Origin: Catenovulum sp. 2E275
GTDB taxonomy: Bacteria; Pseudomonadota; Gammaproteobacteria; Enterobacterales; Alteromonadaceae
Length of the DNA stretch: 54,489 nucleotides
NCBI RefSeq assembly: GCF_025515275.1
Contig: NZ_JAOPFU010000029.1
Coordinates: 1-54,489 of the forward strand
Reading direction: 5' to 3'
The notes beneath the pieces are model-generated. The model worked only from the letters and a program-made list of their open reading frames with translations. It searched no databases and was not told where the DNA came from. Of this stretch, positions 48,244-54,489 are shown piece after piece. Numbering within the stretch: the stretch's first letter is position 1; each line of letters starts with the position of its first letter. The position numbers and the translations under genes were made by a program.

Positions 48244-49281
48244 TTATAAAGCCCCACTAGCTGAGATTGCTGGCAACTCAAACGCGTCAAGCGGTAACGA
48301 TGAACGGCTACTTTGTTTTTTGGGTTGAGCTAAATTAGACTCAGCCCGTTCAAATGCCTGATTAAGCTGTGCATACCACTGCTTTTTATCTTCTTTAAAC
48401 GACATTAAACTATCAACCTCGACTTTTTTACTGACACTAGACGATAACGTATTTTGATTATTATCTATCCGACTATCTGTATTCGCCATACTAGAGTTTT
48501 TCTTCACTAATGGGTTTTCAAATTCAAATAAATCACGCTGTTTAGTTGCGGTTGGTTTAGGTAATAAATCGCCACTTTGTGCAGGTTCTACATCGCTTGA
48601 CTTTTGATTAGCCGCTAAAGCAGTGTTAAGTCTGGTTTGCTGGTTAAAAGCAATCGCATGACCATTTTCAAATACGGCTGGCGCGTCGGCTAAACCCGAA
48701 ACTTTGCCTGACTGAATATTGATTTTGGCAAAATTAAATGGCTCGTTATGACCAAACGAATACGTTTTATTGTCATGTTTTGAGCGAAAATCAATCGCTC
48801 CATCCCACACCGCTAAAAATAATTCATCGTTAACCATTTCTACTTCAAAGTGAGTCCCGCGAACTCCAATACTGCCTGCTGGGGTATTTAAAGTGTAATT
48901 GCCATTATAGCTTTTAATTTTGCCGCTAATGGTTCTTAACCCACCTGATAATAAATTCATCACCGCAGAACCGGTATTATTTTCCTGATCGTATTGATAG
49001 CTGGCTACTTCTAACTGAGAGTTTTCTTGCAAAGCTAATAAACCGCCATCGATCATTTTAAATTGTGCCTGACTATCTTCGGCTGTGGTAATTGTATCAA
49101 TTTTATAAACCGGCGATCTACGGTTTAACGCACGGCTAGCATGTTCTGAAATAGCTTTAACCTTGCCGCTAGCGATAATTGTTTTACCCGCTAATTCTGC
49201 CGCTGATAAAGGCAAACTTGGTAATAGTGCAAATACAGTTAATAAATAAACTGATTTCATTTTTTTTAAAGCTTTCATCAT
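48244..49281 (-). CDS. Secreted FecR-domain protein
   Basis: 345 residues. A signal peptide ends at about SAAELAG (cleavage after SAA, near residue 28); there is no lipobox Cys. The FecR domain spans about residues 55-165: a TAEDSQAQFKMIDGGLLALQENSQLEV stretch, then LLSGGLRTISGKI, LNTPAGSIGVRGTHFEVEM and DGAIDF. The remaining half is Gln/Ser-rich and probably disordered. Such free-standing FecR proteins are periplasmic, unlike the anti-sigma FecR. It lies 40 bp after the barrel gene and 150 bp before the MBL gene. Confidence 0.85.
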   Translation of the reverse strand: MMKALKKMKSVYLLTVFALLPSLPLSAAELAGKTIIASGKVKAISEHASRALNRRSPVYKIDTITTAEDSQAQFKMIDGGLLALQENSQLEVASYQYDQENNTGSAVMNLLSGGLRTISGKIKSYNGNYTLNTPAGSIGVRGTHFEVEMVNDELFLAVWDGAIDFRSKHDNKTYSFGHNEPFNFAKINIQSGKVSGLADAPAVFENGHAIAFNQQTRLNTALAANQKSSDVEPAQSGDLLPKPTATKQRDLFEFENPLVKKNSSMANTDSRIDNNQNTLSSSVSKKVEVDSLMSFKEDKKQWYAQLNQAFERAESNLAQPKKQSSRSSLPLDAFELPAISASGAL

Positions 49282-49321
49282 TGTGTACCTGTTTGGATAC
49301 TCATTTATAAAGTCAGACTGC

Positions 49322-50671
49322 TTAAAATTTGTAATTTAGCTGACTGATAATGGCACTTCTGTCCAGATTATAAAATTTATAATTACTGTTTCGGCTGGAC
49401 AAAGTTAAGCTGTTTTGCCATTGCCACTTATCCGACAGTTTATATTCAAAACCTAACTCAAAAGAATTCAAGTGATCCCGTCGTTTTTGATCCGACACCG
49501 CTGAGTTCATACCTAATGTTTGATTCACCGCGTCATGCTCAATGGATTGATGCTGAAGGTTTAGCGTTAATAACCCTAAGTCTTTCAGTTGAGTTTGCCA
49601 GTTAACACCGATTGCATTGAGTTGTCTTTCAAAGTGCTGTGAATCTGAGTCACTATTGTCTACCTCTTGAGTACCATGTGTAAAGTAGCTCGTCAATTTC
49701 TGCTGCTCAAAACGATAACTATGACTCAATTTAAAACTTAAACTTTGTAAATCTGGATTATTATCTGCCTGGTTATTGGCCGTTGAAAACTGGCTGCTAA
49801 CCGCAAATTCGTGTTGAGCTGAATAATGCCAGCTAAGTTTACCAAGCAATGCATATAAATCCTGATATGCCGAGTCCGCTAACCAAAACTTTTGATATAA
49901 ACCGCTAACTTGTCCGCTCAGGTTTTGCCATTTATGCATGTATCCACCAGCAATATTTAATTTTGTGATGGTAAAATCATCTGCGCTGGCATAATTATTT
50001 CGCTTAAACTTTGCGCTGGCAAATACACTGGACGATGCTTCAAGTGGTTTTAAATATAAAATATCAGCACCAAATGAGTGTAAAACCCCATCCGAGTCTG
50101 ATGCTTTAGTTAATACGCTATTTGGCGAAGGTAATGGAAGTGGGTAAACATCTTCGGCTAATGCAGCTAATGCGTTGGAGTCATACCCTAAACCCAGTTG
50201 GATATTCGCAATGAAATTTTTTGCTAACTGAGCCGCTGGCTCCTGTGTCATATTTGCGAGATATTGTTGGCTATTGCTACTGATTGTTGAATTATATTCA
50301 GTCTGATTTTTAAGTATTGTAAATTCCCGTTTAGCCGCTTCATAGTTATGAACCTGATAATAGGCAACAGCTAAAGTATAGCGAATATTAGTATCTTGCG
50401 GCCGAGCCAATAAAGCTCGCTCAAATGCAAAAATAGATTCCTGTAAATGACCAGAATGATAAGCAGACAATCCATATAAATAATCAAAATTAGGATCACC
50501 GGCCAGTAAGTCAAATAAGCGCTCAGCGAGTTGATATGCAGCCTGATAATCCTGTTGTTCAACAAGTTTAATCAGTTTTTGTCTATCATCTATTGCTTGC
50601 ACGTTAAATGGTGCAATTCCACCTAAAATAATTAAGCAGGCTGTATAAATTTGTTTTTTTAATAAGTACAT
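49322..50671 (-). CDS. TPR plus beta-barrel outer-membrane protein (Slam-like architecture)
   Basis: 449 residues. A signal peptide (about 1-26, ending NVQA), then TPR-like helices at about 30-140 (LYGLSAYHSGHLQESIFAFERALLARPQDTN, read in parts), then about 290 residues of barrel strands from FIANIQLGLGYDSN to a terminal SQLNYKF with the outer-membrane Phe. N-terminal TPR plus C-terminal barrel is the layout of surface lipoprotein assembly modifiers, but specific sequence identity is not visible. First gene of the run barrel-FecR-MBL-cyclase. Confidence 0.75.
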   Translation of the reverse strand: MYLLKKQIYTACLIILGGIAPFNVQAIDDRQKLIKLVEQQDYQAAYQLAERLFDLLAGDPNFDYLYGLSAYHSGHLQESIFAFERALLARPQDTNIRYTLAVAYYQVHNYEAAKREFTILKNQTEYNSTISSNSQQYLANMTQEPAAQLAKNFIANIQLGLGYDSNALAALAEDVYPLPLPSPNSVLTKASDSDGVLHSFGADILYLKPLEASSSVFASAKFKRNNYASADDFTITKLNIAGGYMHKWQNLSGQVSGLYQKFWLADSAYQDLYALLGKLSWHYSAQHEFAVSSQFSTANNQADNNPDLQSLSFKLSHSYRFEQQKLTSYFTHGTQEVDNSDSDSQHFERQLNAIGVNWQTQLKDLGLLTLNLQHQSIEHDAVNQTLGMNSAVSDQKRRDHLNSFELGFEYKLSDKWQWQNSLTLSSRNSNYKFYNLDRSAIISQLNYKF

Positions 50672-50821
50672 ACTATCCCTAAATTAAAGGTAGGTGGCAA
50701 AACATTAGGATGAAAATAAGTATGGTTATTTTATAGATAATTGACTTGATTAAACAGACATTTGTGCAATTTTAAATCATACTATTAATAAGCAATACAT
50801 TTTATCGGCAAAGGCAAAAGT

Positions 50822-51769
50822 TTGAGAAAAACCAAAGCATTTTTATTTATTTTGCTGCTCAGCTTGAATATATCTCAAGGGCAAAGTGCAGAACTTAAAT
50901 TTACAAGAACCGATAATCAATTTAGTTACCAATGGCAAGATCATAACCAAAATACTCAAACTCTCAGCTTTAAGATTGATAAAAAACCACTGTTTAATTT
51001 ATTTAGAAAATTTAAGGCTTACCGACCTGCGCTGGCACAAAATTATTTATACAAACAATTACAAGCTAAAGTACCCAATTACCAATCAAGATATGCTCAA
51101 ATACAAGTAAAAAAACAAGGGCTTGGCGTTGAATTAACAGTAAAAGCGCAGGATAAAGCCGAGTTAATAAAACTCAATGCACAAATGCTTGAACTCAGAA
51201 CTGAAATTTTAAATCAGTATTTAGATAAGCATTATTATATGGAATTTACCAACCGTTTTGCGCAAGCTTTTATCAAGCCAGATCACATCCGCATTGCGCA
51301 GGAATCGCTTCCTCTATTTGACGATATAGTTGCCCAGGCTCAGGAAAATCTGAAAAATATGAGTGGACGTGACATTATCAATTATTATTTAAGCTGGGTT
51401 CAAAGCATTCCTTATTCTACCTTAGAAGACAGAAGCCAGTCACAAGGGCTTGGTTTTAGTCCCCCAAATAAATTATTGCTGGAAAATCAGGGCGATTGTG
51501 ACAGTAAATCAACCCTATTTATTAGCTTAATGCGTGCTTTTTTTAGTCATTTAAATATAGTAATGGTTTATTTGCCTAATCACGCTTTGGTCGGTTTGCA
51601 ACTTGGCCATATTAGCCAAGATGAGTACATTAGTTTAGACGGGATTGACTATGTTTTAGCTGAACCCACGGGGCCGGGTTTATTTAAAGTAGGTGAAATT
51701 TCAGAACAGTCAAAACAGGATATTATGGCCGGACGTTTTACGGTTGAAGAACTACCCACTAGCCATTAA
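50822..51769 (+). CDS. Periplasmic transglutaminase-like cysteine protein
   Basis: 315 residues with a signal peptide (about 1-21, ending SQGQS-A). The start is TTG at 50822. The catalytic-type Cys226 is in LLENQGDCDSKSTLFISLMRAF and His254 in YLPNHALVGLQLG, with Glu280 (VLAEPTGPG) in the position of the third residue, where Asp is more common. The fold (DUF-type transglutaminase) is shared by peptidases and cross-linking enzymes. It is divergent from the barrel gene with 150 bp between, so the two may share a control region. Confidence 0.75.
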   Translation: MRKTKAFLFILLLSLNISQGQSAELKFTRTDNQFSYQWQDHNQNTQTLSFKIDKKPLFNLFRKFKAYRPALAQNYLYKQLQAKVPNYQSRYAQIQVKKQGLGVELTVKAQDKAELIKLNAQMLELRTEILNQYLDKHYYMEFTNRFAQAFIKPDHIRIAQESLPLFDDIVAQAQENLKNMSGRDIINYYLSWVQSIPYSTLEDRSQSQGLGFSPPNKLLLENQGDCDSKSTLFISLMRAFFSHLNIVMVYLPNHALVGLQLGHISQDEYISLDGIDYVLAEPTGPGLFKVGEISEQSKQDIMAGRFTVEELPTSH

Positions 51770-51821
51770 TGACTTTATCAATACAGGAATAGTTATAGCT
51801 AAATCAATGTGAAGCAAAGAC

Positions 51822-51846
51822 AAAAAAACCGCTTGCGCGGTTTTTT
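51822..51846. terminator. Bidirectional terminator
   Basis: AAAAAACCGC pairs with GCGGTTTTTT around TTGC. It serves the transglutaminase-like gene (plus) and ychF (minus). Confidence 0.95.
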
Positions 51847-51874
51847 AAATTTAGTTTGGTGCTTTAAAATCGTA

Positions 51875-52966
51875 TTAAACGTTAAAACGAAAATGGATTA
51901 CATCGCCATCTTTCACAATATAATCTTTACCTTCTAAGCGCCATTTACCAGCATCTTTAGCACCGGCTTCACCGTTATTAGCAATAAAATCATCAAAACC
52001 AACTACTTCAGCTCGAATAAAGCCTTTTTCAAAGTCGGTATGAATTTTACCGGCTGCTTGTGGTGCAGTTGAGTTAATTTTAATGGTCCATGCTCTTACT
52101 TCTTTTACCCCTGCGGTAAAATAAGTATGCAGGTTTAATAACTCATAACCACCACGGATAACTCGGTTTAATCCCGGCTCTTCTAATCCTAAATCAGCCA
52201 TAAAATCAGCTCGCTCTTCGGCGTCTAACTCAGCTAATTCAGCTTCAATTTCTGCACATACAGGTACAACAATCGCATTTTCTTTTGCGGCGATTTCTCG
52301 TACCACATCTAAATATGGATTATCGTCAAAACCATCATCATTTACATTTGCTATGTACATAGTTGGTTTTAACGTTAAAAAGTTTAAATACGCAATGGCT
52401 GCTTTTTCTTCTGGCGCTAATTCAACAGAGCGCAACATCCCGCCTTCGTCTAAAGTAGGTTTTAGTTTTTCTAAAACTTCCAGTTCAACTTTAGCCTCTT
52501 TATCGCCGCCTTTGGCTTTTTTAGCCGCGCGTTGCATCGCTTTTTCGCATGTATCCATGTCTGCCAATGCAAGTTCTGTATTAATGGTATCAATATCTTC
52601 TGCCGGATTAACACGGCCTGCAACGTGAACGATATTTTCGTTTTCAAAACAACGAACAACATGACCAATTGCATCTGTTTCACGGATATTGGCTAAAAAT
52701 TTATTACCTAAACCTTCACCTTTGGATGCACCAGCCACTAAACCGGCAATATCCACAAATTCCATTGTGGTCGGTAAAATGCGCTGCGGATTTACAATTT
52801 TAGCTAACTGATCTAAACGCGGATCAGGTACAGGCACCACACCGGTATTTGGCTCAATTGTACAAAATGGAAAGTTTGCTGCTTCAATCCCAGCTTCTGT
52901 TAATGCATTAAACAATGTAGATTTACCAACATTTGGTAAACCGACGATACCGCATTTAAAACCCAT
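51875..52966 (-). CDS. ychF: Redox-regulated ATPase YchF
   Basis: Obg-related P-loop protein that binds ribosomes and prefers ATP over GTP. 363 residues, the standard length. G1 [14 protein letters not shown] at about 8-21, G3 [17 protein letters not shown], and NVND in place of the NKxD of GTPases, as expected for this ATP-preferring family. A TGS domain at about 280-360 ends VHFRFNV. It follows pth by 11 bp, in the conserved rplY-pth-ychF order. Confidence 0.97.
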   Translation of the reverse strand: MGFKCGIVGLPNVGKSTLFNALTEAGIEAANFPFCTIEPNTGVVPVPDPRLDQLAKIVNPQRILPTTMEFVDIAGLVAGASKGEGLGNKFLANIRETDAIGHVVRCFENENIVHVAGRVNPAEDIDTINTELALADMDTCEKAMQRAAKKAKGGDKEAKVELEVLEKLKPTLDEGGMLRSVELAPEEKAAIAYLNFLTLKPTMYIANVNDDGFDDNPYLDVVREIAAKENAIVVPVCAEIEAELAELDAEERADFMADLGLEEPGLNRVIRGGYELLNLHTYFTAGVKEVRAWTIKINSTAPQAAGKIHTDFEKGFIRAEVVGFDDFIANNGEAGAKDAGKWRLEGKDYIVKDGDVIHFRFNV

Positions 52967-52977
52967 ATCTAAAAACC

Positions 52978-53565
52978 TTATGCTTTAAAACTATGTAATC
53001 GGCTTACCGCTTTGGTGTAGCCATCGCGAAACCAAACTTCAGTACACCTAACGGCTTCATCAATTGCCGCATCAATTAATTCTTGTTCTGCTTGTGGTGC
53101 TTTACCTAAAACATGGCCTGTTACTTTTTCTTTACTGCCCGGATGACCAATGCCTATTCGTAAGCGTAAAAAATCCCGGTTATTGGCTAACCGACTAATG
53201 CTATCACGTAAACCGTTATGTCCGCCATGACCACCGCCACGTTTTAATTTAGCAATGCCGGGGGGAATGTCCAGCTCATCATGAGCAATTAAAATTTCTT
53301 CGGCCGGAATTTTATAAAATTGTGCTAAAGCTGCAATAGCCTGCCCACTTCGGTTCATAAAAGTGGTTGGGATAAGTAAACGAACATCTTGTCCGTTAAT
53401 TTGAATCAAGCCCGTAAAACCAAAATATTTGCTATCTAATTTAAGCTGGGCATTATATCTTTGTGCTAGTTCGCGGACGTACCACTCTCCAGCATTATGG
53501 CGAGTTCTTTCATATTCGGGGCCTGGATTACCCAGACCCACGATTATTTTAACAGTCTCTGTCAT
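52978..53565 (-). CDS. pth: Peptidyl-tRNA hydrolase
   Basis: Releases tRNA from peptidyl-tRNA dropped by ribosomes. 195 residues. [17 protein letters not shown] (residues about 10-26) carries the catalytic His23 and the Asn13 position, the FMNRSG motif follows, and HDELDIPPG has the catalytic Asp. The [12 protein letters not shown] loop is intact. It lies 17 bp after rplY. Confidence 0.97.
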   Translation of the reverse strand: MTETVKIIVGLGNPGPEYERTRHNAGEWYVRELAQRYNAQLKLDSKYFGFTGLIQINGQDVRLLIPTTFMNRSGQAIAALAQFYKIPAEEILIAHDELDIPPGIAKLKRGGGHGGHNGLRDSISRLANNRDFLRLRIGIGHPGSKEKVTGHVLGKAPQAEQELIDAAIDEAVRCTEVWFRDGYTKAVSRLHSFKA

Positions 53566-53582
53566 CAGGTGAAAACCCGATA

Positions 53583-54203
53583 TTATTCAGCGTCTGTTTC
53601 AGCTTCTTCAGCGTCGCCTTCATCAGCAGCAGCGCCTTTAGGCTTGTCGATAGTTACAACAGCACCATCGTGATCTGTACCTTTAGCTAATTCAACTGAG
53701 CTAACACCAGCTGGTAATTTAACGTCAGATAAATGAAGTGTATCGCCAACTTTAAGGTCAGCTACGTCAACTTCAATGAATTCTGGTAAATCTTTTGGTA
53801 AACAAGCGATTTCAATTTCAGTTGCGTGGTGAGATACAATACCACCAGCTTTAACTGGTTTTTCTTCGTTGATGAAGTGAACCGGTACAGTTGTGTGGAT
53901 TTCTTGACCAGCAACAACACGTAAAAAGTCAACGTGCATGATTTTTGGCTTGAATGGGTGACGTTGAATGTCTTTAACGATTACATCGTTATTTTCGCCG
54001 TCGATAACTAAGTTTAAAACTTGAGAGTAGAAGCTTTCTTGCTCTTGAGCTTTAAAGATAATACGGTGTTCAATAGTTAAAGCCTGAGCTTCTTTACCAG
54101 CGCCGTAAACAACTGCTGGAACTTGTTCTGCGTGACGTAGGCGGCGGCTCGCACCTTTCCCCAAATCGCTACGCAAAGATGCGTTAATTTCGATAGTTGA
54201 CAT
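53583..54203 (-). CDS. rplY: 50S ribosomal protein L25 (Ctc/TL5 form)
   Basis: 5S rRNA-binding ribosomal protein in the long two-domain Ctc form. ATG 54203 ([23 protein letters not shown]) is used because GGAG lies 10 bases upstream; a frame extending to 54254 is spurious. It has 206 residues: the L25 core in the first 95 and a beta-rich TL5 domain (about 96-185), then an acidic low-complexity tail ([13 protein letters not shown]). The long form replaces the short L25 of enterics. Confidence 0.95.
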   Translation of the reverse strand: MSTIEINASLRSDLGKGASRRLRHAEQVPAVVYGAGKEAQALTIEHRIIFKAQEQESFYSQVLNLVIDGENNDVIVKDIQRHPFKPKIMHVDFLRVVAGQEIHTTVPVHFINEEKPVKAGGIVSHHATEIEIACLPKDLPEFIEVDVADLKVGDTLHLSDVKLPAGVSSVELAKGTDHDGAVVTIDKPKGAAADEGDAEEAETDAE

Positions 54204-54489
54204 ATAAAATACTCCGATAAAAAAATAAATGTAACGGCTTCGCGACCAAAGCAATTACCTAATCCCAGATTTACGCTAAATCTGGGCGGCGTAGTTTATC
54301 ACTGCATTATCGAGTTAAAAAGCAATAATTGCTTTTTTAGCTTAAAAAAATAGCAACTGTTTAGGTATATACCCGTTCCGCCTTAAGATGCTTAATTTCA
54401 GCCGGAGAAAAAAATGCATGAGGCAAGACAAATTGTTGTAGGTATAGTCATTCTACATCAAAACAATTTGACGCAGTATCAGGCATTTT
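54204..54489. other. rplY upstream region with repeat element
   Basis: About 285 bp with no gene. From 54363 it holds a TATACCC ... AAGATGC repeat (copy 4) and then a long hairpin: CAAATTGTT (54430-54438) with AACAATTTG (54462-54470), and an inner TGTAG/CTACA pair. It continues to the window edge. Confidence 0.5.
54363..54390. repeat. Dispersed TATACCCAAGC-type repeat, copy 4
   Basis: TATACCCG followed by TTAAGATGC; both blocks align with copy 2 at 34558-34584. It is directly followed by the hairpin at 54430-54470. Confidence 0.45.

Overview
The window reads as a low-GC marine gammaproteobacterial chromosome, most likely of the order Alteromonadales (a Catenovulum-like genome would fit). This assignment is an inference from gene order and protein style: mreBCD-maf-rng-yhdP-tldD, ftsYEX-rsmD, fadBA, crp and rplY-pth-ychF are all close to the gammaproteobacterial versions, with an extracellular GH13 amylase, several outer-membrane barrels and AT-rich spacers. 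No rRNA, tRNA or CRISPR array was found.

Layout. 1-1012 is an accessory patch: the 3' end of an IS110/IS1111-type element abuts the first half of an integron attC site, followed on the minus strand by two gene cassettes (a small membrane-anchored protein and a SUKH/SMI1-KNR4-type protein) separated by an intact attC of about 69 bp. 1013-2700 holds a GrpB-family gene, a long AT-rich spacer and an orphan 97-residue gene with a TTG start. 2779-8352 carries a lipoprotein alpha-amylase with two LacI-like palindromes upstream, then pyrC, tldD and a nitrilase-family amidase. 8400-16802 is the cell-envelope and RNA-processing cluster yhdP-rng-maf-mreD-mreC-mreB (transcribed from mreB leftwards), and slt follows at 17089-19011. 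fadBA (19352-22701) is preceded by a strong PsrA-type palindrome.

22818-27780 holds envelope proteins (TIGR04219 barrel, TPR lipoprotein, DUF481 protein), crp and mscS. 28025-32003 is a compact polysaccharide-export trio: an outer-membrane barrel, a short Wza-like OPX protein and a Wzc-like tyrosine kinase, with no glycosyltransferases. Then come an LdcA-type basic amino acid decarboxylase, two small uncharacterised genes, ftsX-ftsE-ftsY, rsmD, a DUF389 membrane protein, a cold-shock protein, yqhA, a Nudix hydrolase, tesB and a RidA-family gene.

45021-51769 is the most interesting accessory block: a CHASE2 class III nucleotide cyclase, an overlapping metallo-beta-lactamase-fold hydrolase, a secreted FecR-domain protein, a TPR plus beta-barrel outer-membrane protein, and a divergent periplasmic transglutaminase-like protein. 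The order suggests an envelope-spanning cyclic-nucleotide signalling module (inference). The window ends with ychF, pth and rplY. Short repeats sharing a TATACCCAAGC core recur at about 25.84, 34.56, 44.97 and 54.36 kb.
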